DNA of 64,000 bases from Streptomyces pactum (GCF_002005225.1 NZ_CP019724.1:5783501-5847500), one strand, 5' to 3'; positions 16,908-30,376 are shown, counted from the stretch's first letter. The notes: generated by a model not told the origin, from the letters alone. Translations and numbers: made by a program.

Positions 16908-18392
16908 ATGGCGATCGACACCACCTCAACCACCGCCCCAGTCGCCGAGCCGGCCGCTCCCCGGCTCTCGCCCCGCGACCGGCTCGTCCTGTTCGTGCTC
17001 TGCGCGGCCCAGTTCATGGTCGCGCTCGACTTCTCCGTCCTCAACGTCGCACTGCCCGTCCTCGGCGCGGACCTGGGCATGAGCACCTCCGCCCTCCAAT
17101 GGGCGGTCACCGCGTTCGCGCTGCCGTCCGGCGGGTTCCTGCTGCTCTTCGGCCGCATGGGCGACCTGTACGGGCGCCGTCGGCTGTTCCTCGCCGGCCT
17201 CGCGCTCTTCGGCGCCGCCTCGCTGCTGGCCGCCTTCGCCTGGGACCCGGCCTCCTTCCTCGCCGGACGCGCCCTGCAGGGCCTCGGCGCGGCGGCCATC
17301 GTCCCGACCGGGATGTCCCTGCTGACGACGACCTTCCCGGAGGGCCCGGCCCGCGACCGCGCCCTCGGCATCTCCGGGACCCTGCTCTCGCTCGGCTTCA
17401 CCGTCGGCATGGTGGCCGGGGGAGTGCTGACCGACCTGCTGAGCTGGCGCTCCACCATGGGCCTGCTGGCGCTGTTCGCCCTGGTCGTGCTGCCCCTCGC
17501 CCCGGCCCTGCTGCCCGAGTCCCTCCCCCATGGCGTCAAAGGCATGGGCGGTGCCCCCGTCCCGGAGCGGCCCCGCCTCGACGTCCCCGGCGCGGTCACC
17601 GTCACCGGCGGCCTGCTCGCCCTGATCTACGCCCTGTCGACGGCCGCCGAACACGGCTTCGGCCGCACCGACGTCCTCGTCACCCTCGTCGCGGGCCTGC
17701 TGCTCCTGGCCGCCTTCGCGCTCGTCGAGTCCCGCACCGACCAGCCACTGGTCTCCCTGCCGATGCTGCGGCGCCGCACGGTGGCGTGGGGCAACCTGGG
17801 CGGACTCGTCACCTTCTCGATGATGTCCACGGTGGTCTTCGTGCTGACCCTGTACCTCCAGGAGATCCTGGGCCTGACCGCCTTCGAGACCGGTCTGGTC
17901 TTCGGTGTGCAGGGTGTGCTGTCGGTGGTGGCCGGTTCGTACGCCCCCCGCGTCATCGGTCGCTTCGGCGCACGCCGCACCCTGGTCGGCTCGCTCGCCG
18001 GGCAGGGTGTCCTGGTCCTGTCCCTGCTGGCGCTGGGGCAGGGCGGCTGGTCGGTGGTGCTGGCCACGGCCGCCGTCTCGCTGGCCAGCATGTGCCACCT
18101 GGGCGCGATCATCTCCTACGGCCTGACCGTCACCTCGGGCGTCCCCGACGAGGAGCAGGGACTGGCGACCGGCCTGGTCACCTCCACCCAGCAGGTCGGC
18201 GTCACCGTCGGCATCCCGCTGCTGGGCGTCCTGGCCACCACCTCCAGCGACCTGATGTCCGGCGTCCACACGGTGCTCGTCCTGGACGCGGTGATCGTGC
18301 TGGCGGCGGCCGCGCTGGTGGCGGCCGGGCTGCGGACCCGCCGGACGACGGGCTCAGGAACGGTCGAGGCGGAGCCGCTCCGCGCGCGGTAG
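16908..18392 (+). CDS. MFS drug/solute exporter, DHA2 (14-TM) type
   Basis: A 494-residue integral membrane protein starting MAIDTTSTTAPVAEP. TM1 contains QFMVALDFSVLNVALPVL, and the loop between TM2 and TM3 carries GRMGDLYGRRRLFLAG, the MFS signature. The long sequence and number of hydrophobic segments fit the EmrB/QacA DHA2 proton antiporters. A frame open further upstream overlaps the divergent regulator and is not likely to be translated. The 3' end overlaps the convergent MmcQ/YjbR gene by 39 bp. Expression is probably controlled by the divergent XRE regulator; substrate unknown. Confidence 0.9.
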   Translation: MAIDTTSTTAPVAEPAAPRLSPRDRLVLFVLCAAQFMVALDFSVLNVALPVLGADLGMSTSALQWAVTAFALPSGGFLLLFGRMGDLYGRRRLFLAGLALFGAASLLAAFAWDPASFLAGRALQGLGAAAIVPTGMSLLTTTFPEGPARDRALGISGTLLSLGFTVGMVAGGVLTDLLSWRSTMGLLALFALVVLPLAPALLPESLPHGVKGMGGAPVPERPRLDVPGAVTVTGGLLALIYALSTAAEHGFGRTDVLVTLVAGLLLLAAFALVESRTDQPLVSLPMLRRRTVAWGNLGGLVTFSMMSTVVFVLTLYLQEILGLTAFETGLVFGVQGVLSVVAGSYAPRVIGRFGARRTLVGSLAGQGVLVLSLLALGQGGWSVVLATAAVSLASMCHLGAIISYGLTVTSGVPDEEQGLATGLVTSTQQVGVTVGIPLLGVLATTSSDLMSGVHTVLVLDAVIVLAAAALVAAGLRTRRTTGSGTVEAEPLRAR

Positions 18393-18713
18393 GCCGGCGA
18401 CCACCAGGTCGTACGAGTCCTCCACGAGCTCCCGGACGACACGGTCCGGGAGCCCGCCGTCCACGGTCACCGTGTTCCAGTGCCGCTTGTTCATGTGCCA
18501 GCCCGGGACGATCAGGCCCGGGTGGGCGGTGCGCAGCCGGATCGCCTCGTCCGGGTCGCACTTGAGGTTGACCGTGAGGGGACGCCCGTCCAGCGAGGGC
18601 AGCGCGAACATCTTCCCCAGCACCTTGAAGACCGAGATCTCCGGATCGAAGGGGAAGTCCTCCACCGCGGCGTTGAAGGACAGACAGAAGGCGCGCAGTT
18701 CCCCGGGGGTCAT
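18354..18713 (-). CDS. MmcQ/YjbR family DNA-binding-like protein
   Basis: A 119-residue protein of typical length for MmcQ/YjbR (double-wing, CyaY-like fold). Visible family features are the N-terminal PGELRAFCLSF, FKVLGKMFALPSL, VNLKCDPDEAIRLR and HMNKRHWNTVTVDGG. Biochemical function is not established. The ATG overlaps the stop of the upstream CBS-domain gene by four bases, so they are co-translated. The 3' end overlaps the convergent MFS gene, which fits the MFS gene having been inserted tightly next to it. Confidence 0.9.
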   Translation of the reverse strand: MTPGELRAFCLSFNAAVEDFPFDPEISVFKVLGKMFALPSLDGRPLTVNLKCDPDEAIRLRTAHPGLIVPGWHMNKRHWNTVTVDGGLPDRVVRELVEDSYDLVVAGLPRAERLRLDRS

Positions 18714-20014
18714 TCCGACGCGGCCTCCTCGGCCGGTTCCACCGCGCCCACCGGCTCCACCAGCACCGTCACGATCTTGTTCCGGCGGCCCGCCGCGGCC
18801 TCCGCCGTCAGCCGCACCTCGCGGCCGTCGGGCAGCTCCACGATCGAGGAGGCACCGGCGATCGGCACCCGGCCGAGCGCCTTCGCCAGCAGACCGCCCA
18901 CCGTCTCCACGTCCTCGTCGTCGAACTCCTCCAGGCCGTACAGCTCGCCCAGGTCGCCGATGTCGAGGCGGGCGGTGACCCGGAAGCGGTCCTCGCCCAG
19001 CTCCTCGACCGGCGGGAGCTCACGGTCGTACTCGTCGGTGATCTCGCCGACGATCTCCTCCAGGATGTCCTCGATGGTGACGATGCCCGCCGTGCCGCCG
19101 TACTCGTCGATGACGACGGCGACGTGGTTGCGCTCCTTCTGCATCTCGCGCAGCAGGTCACCGGCGTTCTTGGTGTCCGGCACGAAGAACGCCGGGCGCA
19201 TCGCCGTGGAGACCAGGTCGCTCTCCGCGTCCCGGCTGATGTGCGTCCGGCGGACCAGGTCCTTCAGGTACACGATGCCGACGATGTCGTCCTCGCTGTC
19301 CCCGGTGACCGGGATCCGCGAGAAACCGGACCGCAGGGCGAGGGTGAGCGCCTGCCGGATGGTCTTGTAGCGCTCGATGACGACGAGGTCGGTGCGCGGG
19401 ACCATGACCTCCCGCACCAGGGTGTCGCCCAGCTCGAACACCGAGTGCACCATGCGGCGCTCCTCGGCCTCGATCAGGGACTCCTTCTCGGCGTAGTCGA
19501 CCAGTGCGCGCAGCTCCGCCTCGGAGGCGAAGGGGCCCCGGCGGAAACCCTTGCCGGGGGTGAGGGCGTTGCCGATGAGGATGAGCAGCGACGGGACGGG
19601 CCCCATGATCCGGGCCAGTGGCACCAGGACGTACGCCGCCGCGGTCGCCGTGTTCAGCGGGTGCTGGCGTCCGATGGTGCGCGGGGACACCCCGACGGCG
19701 ACGTACGAGACGAGCACCATGACCGCGATGGCGATCACCAGCGCCTCGCCGGTGCCGTCGAACTCCTGCAGACAGGCGTACGTGACCAGCGCGGCGGCCG
19801 ACATCTCGCAGGCGACCCGGACCAGCAGCGCCACGTTCAGATAGCGCGTCGGGTCGGCGGCGACCTTGGCGAGTCTCACGGCGCCGCGCCGCCCGGACCG
19901 TACCGCCTCCTCGGCGCGGAAGCTGGAGACCCGGGCGAGCCCCGCCTCCGCGCACGCGGCGAGCCAGGCGATCACCACCAGGGCGACCGCACCGGCCAGT
20001 AGCGGGAGGCTCAT
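18710..20014 (-). CDS. Membrane protein with CNNM/DUF21 and CBS domains (hemolysin-C like)
   Basis: A 434-residue protein. The N-terminal third has membrane segments of the DUF21/CNNM type ([21 protein letters not shown], then [19 protein letters not shown]). A paired CBS module follows ([53 protein letters not shown]), then the C-terminal CorC/HlyC transporter-associated domain. Relatives are linked to Mg2+/Co2+ efflux; the 'hemolysin' name is historical. The ATG at 20014 overlaps the ybeY stop (ATGA), and its own stop overlaps the next gene, giving a tightly coupled operon. Confidence 0.92.
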   Translation of the reverse strand: MSLPLLAGAVALVVIAWLAACAEAGLARVSSFRAEEAVRSGRRGAVRLAKVAADPTRYLNVALLVRVACEMSAAALVTYACLQEFDGTGEALVIAIAVMVLVSYVAVGVSPRTIGRQHPLNTATAAAYVLVPLARIMGPVPSLLILIGNALTPGKGFRRGPFASEAELRALVDYAEKESLIEAEERRMVHSVFELGDTLVREVMVPRTDLVVIERYKTIRQALTLALRSGFSRIPVTGDSEDDIVGIVYLKDLVRRTHISRDAESDLVSTAMRPAFFVPDTKNAGDLLREMQKERNHVAVVIDEYGGTAGIVTIEDILEEIVGEITDEYDRELPPVEELGEDRFRVTARLDIGDLGELYGLEEFDDEDVETVGGLLAKALGRVPIAGASSIVELPDGREVRLTAEAAAGRRNKIVTVLVEPVGAVEPAEEAASE

Positions 20015-20508
20015 GAGACGGTCGGGGCCGGGGACGGGCCGGTCAGGCCCTTCTCCGCACGCCAGCCGTCCACGATGGCGGCCTGCAGACCGAACATCTC
20101 GGCCTTCTCGTCCGGCTCCTCGTGGTCGTAGCCGAGCAGGTGCAGCACCCCGTGGACGGTCAGGAGCTGGAGCTCCTCGTCCATGGAGTGCTGCGTCGGT
20201 GCCTCGGTGCCCTGCCTGGCGGCGACCTCCGGGCAGAGCACGATGTCGCCGAGCAGCCCCTGCGGCGGCTCGTCCACGTCCTTCGCCGGCGGGCGCAGCT
20301 CGTCCATCGGGAAGGACATGACATCCGTCGGGCCCGGCAGGTCCATCCACTGGATGTGGAGCTGCTCCATGGCGTCGGCGTCCACGACGATCACCGAGAG
20401 CTCGGAGAGCGGGTGGATGCGCATCCGTGCGAGCGCGTAGCGGGCGATGTCGAGGATCGCCCGCTCGTCGACCTCGGTTCCGGACTCGTTGTTGACGTCG
20501 ATCGACAT
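20011..20508 (-). CDS. ybeY: Endoribonuclease YbeY
   Basis: A 165-residue protein with the UPF0054 zinc motif [16 protein letters not shown] near residue 118, whose three histidines bind the metal, plus the conserved [11 protein letters not shown]. YbeY is a single-strand-specific RNase in 16S rRNA maturation and ribosome quality control. It lies 12 bp downstream of phoH and overlaps the CBS-domain gene, the usual actinobacterial phoH-ybeY-CBS order. Confidence 0.96.
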   Translation of the reverse strand: MSIDVNNESGTEVDERAILDIARYALARMRIHPLSELSVIVVDADAMEQLHIQWMDLPGPTDVMSFPMDELRPPAKDVDEPPQGLLGDIVLCPEVAARQGTEAPTQHSMDEELQLLTVHGVLHLLGYDHEEPDEKAEMFGLQAAIVDGWRAEKGLTGPSPAPTVS

Positions 20509-20520
20509 GGTCGTGCTGGT

Positions 20521-22680
<2,160 letters not shown>

Positions 22681-22902
22681 GGGCCGGCGCTCGAGGCCTG
22701 CAAGTCCTCCTCTGCGGCGTGCGCCGCGTGACTGGCGTGTCTGATGTCTCCAGCGTACGACTCCCCGCCGACAGCGCCGAGGTCTTTTATCCGACCGGTG
22801 CCCGGCGTACCGCCCGCGTTCACTCCACGTCCCGGATCCGCCCCGCGAACACCGCCCCCGTTCGTCCGGCGACGGCCCGTGACCGGCGTCGTCGCCAACC
22901 GG

Positions 22903-22968
22903 CCGTCCCCGGCCGTCCGGCGGCGGCGCCACCATGCCCGTCCCCGGCCGTCCGGCGGCGGCGCCACC
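22903..22968. repeat. 31-bp direct repeat, two copies at 35-bp spacing
   Basis: Identical 31-base copies occupy 22903-22933 and 22938-22968, separated by ATGC. They lie in the 301-bp gap between the phoH start (22680) and the glucosidase stop (22982). The remainder of that gap is GC-rich sequence that should include the phoH promoter, but I see no convincing promoter or other signal. Confidence 0.8.
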
Positions 22969-22981
22969 GCGCCCGCCCCTG

Positions 22982-24316
22982 TCATCCGGGCGGCCGCCGC
23001 TGGCCCCGCAGGACCTCCCTGAACCAGCCGTACGACGCCTTGGGCGTGCGTTCCCGGGTGGCGAAGTCGACGTGCACCAGTCCGAACCGGCGCCCGTACC
23101 CCTCCGCCCACTCGAAGTTGTCCAGCAGCGACCACACGAAGTAGCCGCGCACGTCCACGCCCGCCTCCAGCGCACGGTGCAGGGCGCGGACGTGCCCGTC
23201 GAGGTAGGTGATGCGGTCCTGGTCGTCGAGTCCCTCGTAGGAGCAGCCGTTCTCGGTGATGACGACGGGCGGGAGCCGGTCGCCGTAGCGGTCGCGGAAG
23301 CCGGTGAGCAGTTCCGTCAGCCCCTCGGGGACGACGGGCCAGCCGAAGTCGGTCAGTGGCCGGCCCTCGATCTCGCGCACCGAGAAGGGCAGTTCCGCAG
23401 GGAGCGCCAGACCGCCGGACTCGGTCTCCGCGCCCTGCGGAGCGCCCACCCGGGCCGGCGCGTAGTAGTTCACGCCGTACCAGTCCAGCGGCTCGCCGAT
23501 GATCTCCAGGTCCGCCCGCACGTCCCCCGGCATCAGCTCCCCGATGCCGTCCGGGTACCGCCCGGTCAGTACCGGGTCGGCGAACAGCCGGTTCAGGAGG
23601 ACGTCGTAGAACTCCGCCGCCTCCAGGTCGGCCGGGTCGTCCGACGCCGGCCAGGTCGGTCCGTGCGAGTTGGCGATCCCGACGTCCCCGGCGCCACAGG
23701 CGCGCAGCGCCCGCACCGCCAGGCCGTGTGCGAGGAGCTGGTGGTGGGCCGCCGGCAGGGCGTCGAACAGCAGCTTCCGGCCGGGGGCGTGCACGCCGAG
23801 GGCGTGGCCCAGCAGGGTGTGCTCGGCGGGCTCGTTGAGAGTGATCCACTTGCCGACGCGGTCGCCGAGCCGGTCCGCGACCCGCGTCACGTACTCCGCG
23901 AAGCGCGACGCCGTGTCCCGTTCCAGCCAGTCCAGGCCCACCGGCAGATCCCAGTGGAAGAGCGTCGCCACCGGCCGGACGCCCGCCGCGCACAGCTCGT
24001 CGACCAGCCGGTCGTAGAAGCCGAGGCCGCCGGGGGAGTCCACCCGCGGCCAGGAGACCGAGAAGCGGTACGCGTCCACCCCCAGGTCCGCCAGCAGCGC
24101 CACGTCCTCGCGGTAGCGGTGGTAGTGGTCGCAGGCCACCGCCGCCGTCGAGCCGTCCTTCACCCGCCCCGGCTCGGACGTGAAGACGTCCCACACCGAC
24201 GGTCCCCGCGTTCCGGCCGCGCCCTCGATCTGGTGCGCCGAGGTCGACACGCCCCACAGGAAGCCGTCCGGGAACCGGGGTACCGGGTTCGTCACCGTGC
24301 TCGGATCAGTCGCCAT
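22982..24316 (-). CDS. GH1 beta-glucosidase
   Basis: A 444-residue glycoside hydrolase family 1 enzyme. It has FPDGFLWGVSTSAHQIEGA at the N-terminus, TLNEPAEH with the acid/base Glu162, ITENGCSY with the nucleophile Glu355, and VRGYFVWSLLDNFEW near the C-terminus. No signal peptide, so it probably cleaves imported beta-glucosides in the cytoplasm. I took the ATG at 24316 (MATDPSTVTNPVPRF) rather than further upstream, because this gives the standard GH1 N-terminus. No sugar transporter is adjacent. Confidence 0.94.
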   Translation of the reverse strand: MATDPSTVTNPVPRFPDGFLWGVSTSAHQIEGAAGTRGPSVWDVFTSEPGRVKDGSTAAVACDHYHRYREDVALLADLGVDAYRFSVSWPRVDSPGGLGFYDRLVDELCAAGVRPVATLFHWDLPVGLDWLERDTASRFAEYVTRVADRLGDRVGKWITLNEPAEHTLLGHALGVHAPGRKLLFDALPAAHHQLLAHGLAVRALRACGAGDVGIANSHGPTWPASDDPADLEAAEFYDVLLNRLFADPVLTGRYPDGIGELMPGDVRADLEIIGEPLDWYGVNYYAPARVGAPQGAETESGGLALPAELPFSVREIEGRPLTDFGWPVVPEGLTELLTGFRDRYGDRLPPVVITENGCSYEGLDDQDRITYLDGHVRALHRALEAGVDVRGYFVWSLLDNFEWAEGYGRRFGLVHVDFATRERTPKASYGWFREVLRGQRRPPG

Positions 24317-24373
24317 GCGCGGATCATCCGTACCCCCGGTAACCGAAGTCAACGCCCGCGCGGCGGGCCCGGC

Positions 24374-24640
24374 TCACGCCCCTTCCTTCAGTACCCACGA
24401 GATCAGCCTCCGCTGCTCGTCCGTCAGCCGGGGATCGGCGGCGTACACCGTCTTCCCGTCCACGGTGATCTGGTAGCTGAACCCGTCCGGCACTCCGACG
24501 GGCGGGGTGCTCCGTCCGTCGGCGGCCGCCCGCTCCGCCAGGGCGTGCCACTCGTCCGAGTCGGGGCGTCCCGCGGTCTCGACCTCCGCGTGGCGTTCGA
24601 TGCCCGCGAAGCCTCCTGTGCGCCTCACCTGAATCCGCAT
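24374..24640 (-). CDS. Protealysin inhibitor emfourin-like protein
   Basis: An 88-residue protein: MRIQVRRTGGFAGI, then FSYQITVDGKTVYAADPRLTDEQRRLISWVL. The opening GGFAGI and the terminal DEQR helix are features of emfourin, the proteinaceous inhibitor of protealysin-type M4 metallopeptidases. It lies 21 bp downstream of exactly such a peptidase gene on the same strand. Emfourin acts as a cytosolic inhibitor protecting the producing cell. Short and of moderate sequence signal, but the context makes the assignment strong. Confidence 0.85.
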   Translation of the reverse strand: MRIQVRRTGGFAGIERHAEVETAGRPDSDEWHALAERAAADGRSTPPVGVPDGFSYQITVDGKTVYAADPRLTDEQRRLISWVLKEGA

Positions 24641-24661
24641 GGGTCCGTGTCTAGTACGGAA

Positions 24662-25732
24662 CTACAGGGTGCGCACCCCGACCTGCTCCCAGGCCTTGCG
24701 CACCGCCTCCAGCTCCTCGGCGTCGCCGTAGCGCTCCCGGGCGGCCTTCACCGTCAGGGTCGCGAAGTCCGCGAACAGCGCGTCCTGCGCCAGCTCGCCG
24801 CCGGTCAGCACGTCGTACCAGACCAGTCCCGCCCGCTCCCAGGCGTGTCCGCCGAGCGCGGTGGCGACGAGGTGGAAGGCGTGGTTGGGGATGCCGGAGT
24901 TGATGTGGACGCCGCCGTTGTCGCGGCCGGTGCGCACGAAGTCGTCCATCGTCGCGGGCTGCGGGTCCTTGCCGAGGACGTCGTCGTCGTAGGCCGTGCC
25001 CGGCGCGTTCATCGAGCGCAGCGCCACCCCCGTGACGCGCGGGGCGAGCAGCCCGGCGCCGATCAGCCAGTCGGCCTCGGCGGCGGTCTGGCCGAGTGAG
25101 TACTGCTTGATGAGGGCGCCGAAGACATCCGACACCGACTCGTTGAGGGCGCCGGGCTGGCCGTAGTAGGTCAGGTTGGCGGTGTGCTGGGTGACGCCGT
25201 GGGTCAGCTCGTGGCCGATGACGTCGAGGGGGATGGTGAAGTCGAGGAAGACCTCGCCGTCGCCGTCGCCGAAGACCATCTGCTCGCCGTTCCAGAATGC
25301 GTTGTTGTACTCGCGGTCGTAGTGCACGGTCGCGTCCAGCGGCAGTCCGGCGCCGTCGATGGAGTTGCGCCCGTACACCTTCAGGAAGTGCTCGAAGGTG
25401 GCGCCGAGGCCCGCGTAGGCGCGGTTCACGGTGGCGTCCTTGCCGGGTTCCTCGCCCTCGCCGCGCACCTTCCTGCCCGGCAGGTCGGTGCCGTGCCGGG
25501 CGTCGAAGACGGTGCGCTGCGGCTTCTCGGGCTCGGCGCCGGCGCGCGGGGCGACGGCGGGGGCGCCGATGACCGTGGTCAGCGAGCGGTGGGTGCGCTC
25601 GAAGGCGTCGCGCTGGAGGGTCCGGCGGGCGGGTCCGGCGAGCACGGGGTCCTCGTGCTGGGCGAGCTTGTCGAGGACGTGGGGCGGCACGATGGTGCAG
25701 AAGACGGGCTCGAAGCCCCCGTATGTCGTCAT
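24662..25732 (-). CDS. Protealysin-like M4 metallopeptidase
   Basis: A 356-residue thermolysin-family peptidase. VIGHELTHGVTQH contains the zinc ligands His174 and His178 and catalytic Glu175; the third ligand Glu198 is in ALNESVSDVFG; GGVHINSGIPNHAF supplies the late active-site histidine. There is no signal peptide, and the short N-terminal prosequence has CTIVPPHVL, the PPxxL-like motif of protealysin precursors, rather than the long FTP/PepSY propeptide of secreted thermolysins. It is therefore probably made in the cytoplasm as a protealysin-type zymogen. The adjacent emfourin gene supports this. ATG start at 25732. Confidence 0.93.
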   Translation of the reverse strand: MTTYGGFEPVFCTIVPPHVLDKLAQHEDPVLAGPARRTLQRDAFERTHRSLTTVIGAPAVAPRAGAEPEKPQRTVFDARHGTDLPGRKVRGEGEEPGKDATVNRAYAGLGATFEHFLKVYGRNSIDGAGLPLDATVHYDREYNNAFWNGEQMVFGDGDGEVFLDFTIPLDVIGHELTHGVTQHTANLTYYGQPGALNESVSDVFGALIKQYSLGQTAAEADWLIGAGLLAPRVTGVALRSMNAPGTAYDDDVLGKDPQPATMDDFVRTGRDNGGVHINSGIPNHAFHLVATALGGHAWERAGLVWYDVLTGGELAQDALFADFATLTVKAARERYGDAEELEAVRKAWEQVGVRTL

Positions 25733-25756
25733 GTTCGGCACCCTTGCACTGCGTGA

Positions 25757-27805
<2,049 letters not shown>

Positions 27806-27826
27806 CCAGCCGAATCGGCGGTTTGA

Positions 27827-27859
27827 GGCCCCGCTCGCCGGAGAACGGCGGGCGGGGCC
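27827..27859 (+). terminator. Terminator of leuA
   Basis: A 14-bp stem (GGCCCCGCTCGCCG against CGGCGGGCGGGGCC, one G-U pair) with a GAGAA loop, 21 bp past the leuA stop. GC-rich stem-loops without a long T-run are the usual Streptomyces terminators. Confidence 0.85.
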
Positions 27860-27989
27860 CCGTCGTATACCGGCCATATCCGTGTGCAGGTCACGGAAAG
27901 GTCTCTTCCCGGGTACTGACTCCGCGTCGGTGATGTGGCTAACATCACGCAAGCGCGACGATGCTGCCGCGCGGTTACGGAGGTGCGAC

Positions 27990-28685
27990 GTGCTGCCTGG
28001 ACCGGGACGAAACGGCCGAGCTGCCCGGCTGCCGCGCATCCTGGGCACACGCACCGCGTGGACACCCGTCGGCGACGGCGAGTTCTTCTGCCCCGGTTGC
28101 GGAGGCGACCGCAACTACCAGCGGCTCACCGGCCGCCGCCGCTTCACCCTGCTCGGCGTGCCCGTGCTGCCGCGCGGCGAGTCGGCGCCGACCGTCGAGT
28201 GCGCGGCCTGCCGCCGCCACTTCGGCACCGACGTCCTCGACCACCCGACCACCACCCGCTTCTCCGCGATGCTCCGCGACGCCGTCCACACCGTCGCCCT
28301 CGCGGTCCTGGCCGCGGGCGGCACCTGCTCCCGTACGGCACTGGAGACGGCGGCCGTCGCGGTGCGCGCGGCCGGCTTCGAGGACTGCACCGAGGACCAG
28401 CTCAACGCGCTGGTCGAAGCACTGGAGGCGGACACCGGCCGGGTCCGCGGCGAGCCCTGCGTACCCGGCCTGGCCATAGAGCTGCACGAGGCGCTGGACC
28501 CGCTGGCCCCGCACCTCGCCGCCGTCGGCCGCGAATCGATCCTGCTCCAGGGCGCCCGCATCGCCCTGGCCGACGGCCCCTACACCCCCGCCGAACGGGA
28601 TGCCCTGGCGACGGTCGGCGCGGCCCTGACCCTCTGCTCCGACGACGTGACCCGCCTGCTGGAGTCGGCCGGCACGCCCTCCTAG
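27990..28685 (+). CDS. TerB-family protein with N-terminal zinc ribbon
   Basis: A 231-residue protein. The N-terminal part has two CxxC pairs (FCPGCGGDRNYQ and ECAACRRHFGTDVL), a zinc ribbon. The C-terminal part is helical and resembles the TerB (tellurite-resistance) fold: RFSAMLRDAVHTVALAVLAAGG and, at the end, RIALADGPYTPAERDALATVG, with the acidic DG-x-x-x-P-E pattern typical of TerB. TerB domains are metal-linked and often membrane-associated; a direct role in tellurite resistance is not implied. I chose the GTG at 27990 because GGAGG (27979-27983) precedes it by six bases. Confidence 0.8.
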   Translation: MLPGPGRNGRAARLPRILGTRTAWTPVGDGEFFCPGCGGDRNYQRLTGRRRFTLLGVPVLPRGESAPTVECAACRRHFGTDVLDHPTTTRFSAMLRDAVHTVALAVLAAGGTCSRTALETAAVAVRAAGFEDCTEDQLNALVEALEADTGRVRGEPCVPGLAIELHEALDPLAPHLAAVGRESILLQGARIALADGPYTPAERDALATVGAALTLCSDDVTRLLESAGTPS

Positions 28686-28749
28686 GACCTGCCGTTCGCA
28701 CCGTGCCGGCGTCGCGGGGCGTGGCACGCGCATGTCCGGACGTCAGGCC

Positions 28750-29292
28750 CTACGCGGGGATGTCCAGCCGCATGACCTGGCGGTGCATGCCCGGGCCGAA
28801 GTAGTCCGGGCGCAGGCCGCCGTCGGGTTCCTCGGGCCGGAAACCCAGGGAGCGGTAGAGCAGGATCGCGGCGAGGTTGGCGGGTTCCACGGTGAGGCGG
28901 ACCACCCCTATGCCGTCCCGGCGCAGCCGTGTCAGGACCTCCCTCATCAGCTCCCGGCCCAGCCCGTGCCGGCGCCGGTCCAGGGTGACGCACAGGCCGA
29001 GGATCCAACTGTCCGCGCCGATCGCCCGGGTGGCGGCGAGCACATAGCCGCGCAGCCGGCCCGTGCCGTCGTCGAGCACCAGGAAGTGCTCCTCGTACAT
29101 GTCGAAGAGCTGGCGCAGGAGGAAACCGGGATAGGCGACCTCCTGGAAGACCTCCTCGTCGAGCCGCCGCAGTTCGGGCAGGTCGGTCTCCCGTGCCGTC
29201 CGCAGGACCAGTGGCAGGGCGTCCGGGCGGGGATCGGGCCCGGTGAGCTGCTCGTGGCGGTCCAAGGAGCGTTCCAGCGGTTCGGCGGTCAT
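28750..29292 (-). CDS. GNAT-family N-acetyltransferase
   Basis: A 180-residue acetyltransferase. VLRTARETDLPELRRLDEEVF is the N-terminal strand-helix, LGLCVTLDRRRHGLGRELM provides the acetyl-CoA pyrophosphate loop (RRHGLGRELM), and LYRSLGF near residue 150 is the conserved C-terminal motif. The acceptor substrate is unknown. It is divergent from the methyltransferase-led operon; the 277-bp gap (29293-29569) should carry both promoters, but I see only a weak TAGAGT-type -10 near 29394. Confidence 0.88.
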   Translation of the reverse strand: MTAEPLERSLDRHEQLTGPDPRPDALPLVLRTARETDLPELRRLDEEVFQEVAYPGFLLRQLFDMYEEHFLVLDDGTGRLRGYVLAATRAIGADSWILGLCVTLDRRRHGLGRELMREVLTRLRRDGIGVVRLTVEPANLAAILLYRSLGFRPEEPDGGLRPDYFGPGMHRQVMRLDIPA

Positions 29293-29569
29293 GCCACCCC
29301 CCAGTCAGGACATGCGGACGTCAACTCGACGACACCGGCGCCGCCCACGAAGGAATGAGGCTTCATGTGGCGGCCGGTGACTGCTTCTGGCTAGAGTGAG
29401 CTTCCAACTTCCCCTGTGCAAGGGCGAGTTCGGGTGTGCGTCGGTGCGCCGGACGTGCGCCCGGCGTAAGAGGACTGGCGTGTTCCCGGCTGTCTCGACC
29501 TGTCCTGGTGGCCTACCGTGCACGACACTGGGGCTTGTTCGGAATCGAATGGAACGCGGCAGGGTGATT

Positions 29570-30322
29570 ATGGATCGCAACGCCGACGCACCTTGGTCGC
29601 AGTTCGATCCAGAGGTGTACGTCGACAACAATTACCGCACGCCGCTCGAAGCCGACCTTTTGATCGTCCGGTTGATGCGCGACTACTTCGGCCGCTGCTT
29701 CACCGGGGGCGTTCCGGAATCGGTGCGGGGCGTCGACGTCGGGGCCGGTGCCAATCTCTACCCCGCGCTCTCCATGCTGCCGTGGTGCGAAAAGGTGCTC
29801 CTGCTGGAATACGCGCAACCGAACGTCGAATACCTGGAGAAGCAGGTCTCCCCGGGCGGGTACGACACCGCCTGGGACGCTTTCTGGGAAGTGCTGCGCG
29901 AGTCGCCCGCGTACCGCGCCGTCGAACCGAAGAACCTGGTCAGCGAGATCGTCCGGGTGGAGCGCGGCAACCTGTTCGACCTGGAGCACGGGCACCGGCG
30001 CTGGGGCGTCGGGACCATGTTCTTCGTCGCCGACTCGATGTCCGAGTGCCCCGACGAGTTCCACCGGGGAGTGCGGTGCTTCATGAACGCGCTCAGCGCG
30101 GGCGCGCCGTTCGCCGCCGCCTTCATGAAGGAGTCGGTCGGCTACCGCGTCGGCGAACACGACTACCCGGCCTACCGGGTGAACGAGGACCGGGTCAGGG
30201 AGAGCCTGGAACCGTTCACCGGAGAGCTGGAAATCCACGATCTGCACCACATGGTGCGGCCGGGACACGAGGGAATGATCCTCGCCCTGGGGCGGCGCAA
30301 TTCGGAGGTTGCCGTCCCGTAG
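29570..30322 (+). CDS. SAM-dependent methyltransferase, SCO2525-like
   Basis: A 250-residue class I methyltransferase and the first gene of the unusual operon. GVDVGAGANLYPALSML is motif I (SAM binding), VLLLEYAQPNVEYLEKQV supplies the acidic ribose contact, and TMFFVADSMSE is the motif II region. Order and spacing resemble the NNMT/PNMT/TEMT small-amine methyltransferases. I recall Streptomyces homologues being catalogued as the SCO2525 family; the substrate is unknown. The ATG at 29570 is preceded by AGGG at 29561-29564; an in-frame GTG at 29564 and another ATG at 29549 are alternatives. It is separated from the next gene by 54 bp. Confidence 0.85.
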   Translation: MDRNADAPWSQFDPEVYVDNNYRTPLEADLLIVRLMRDYFGRCFTGGVPESVRGVDVGAGANLYPALSMLPWCEKVLLLEYAQPNVEYLEKQVSPGGYDTAWDAFWEVLRESPAYRAVEPKNLVSEIVRVERGNLFDLEHGHRRWGVGTMFFVADSMSECPDEFHRGVRCFMNALSAGAPFAAAFMKESVGYRVGEHDYPAYRVNEDRVRESLEPFTGELEIHDLHHMVRPGHEGMILALGRRNSEVAVP

Positions 30323-30376
30323 GAACGGGGACCATGCTGAACACAGGGCAACGAGATCTGTACGAGGGGTGCGGGG

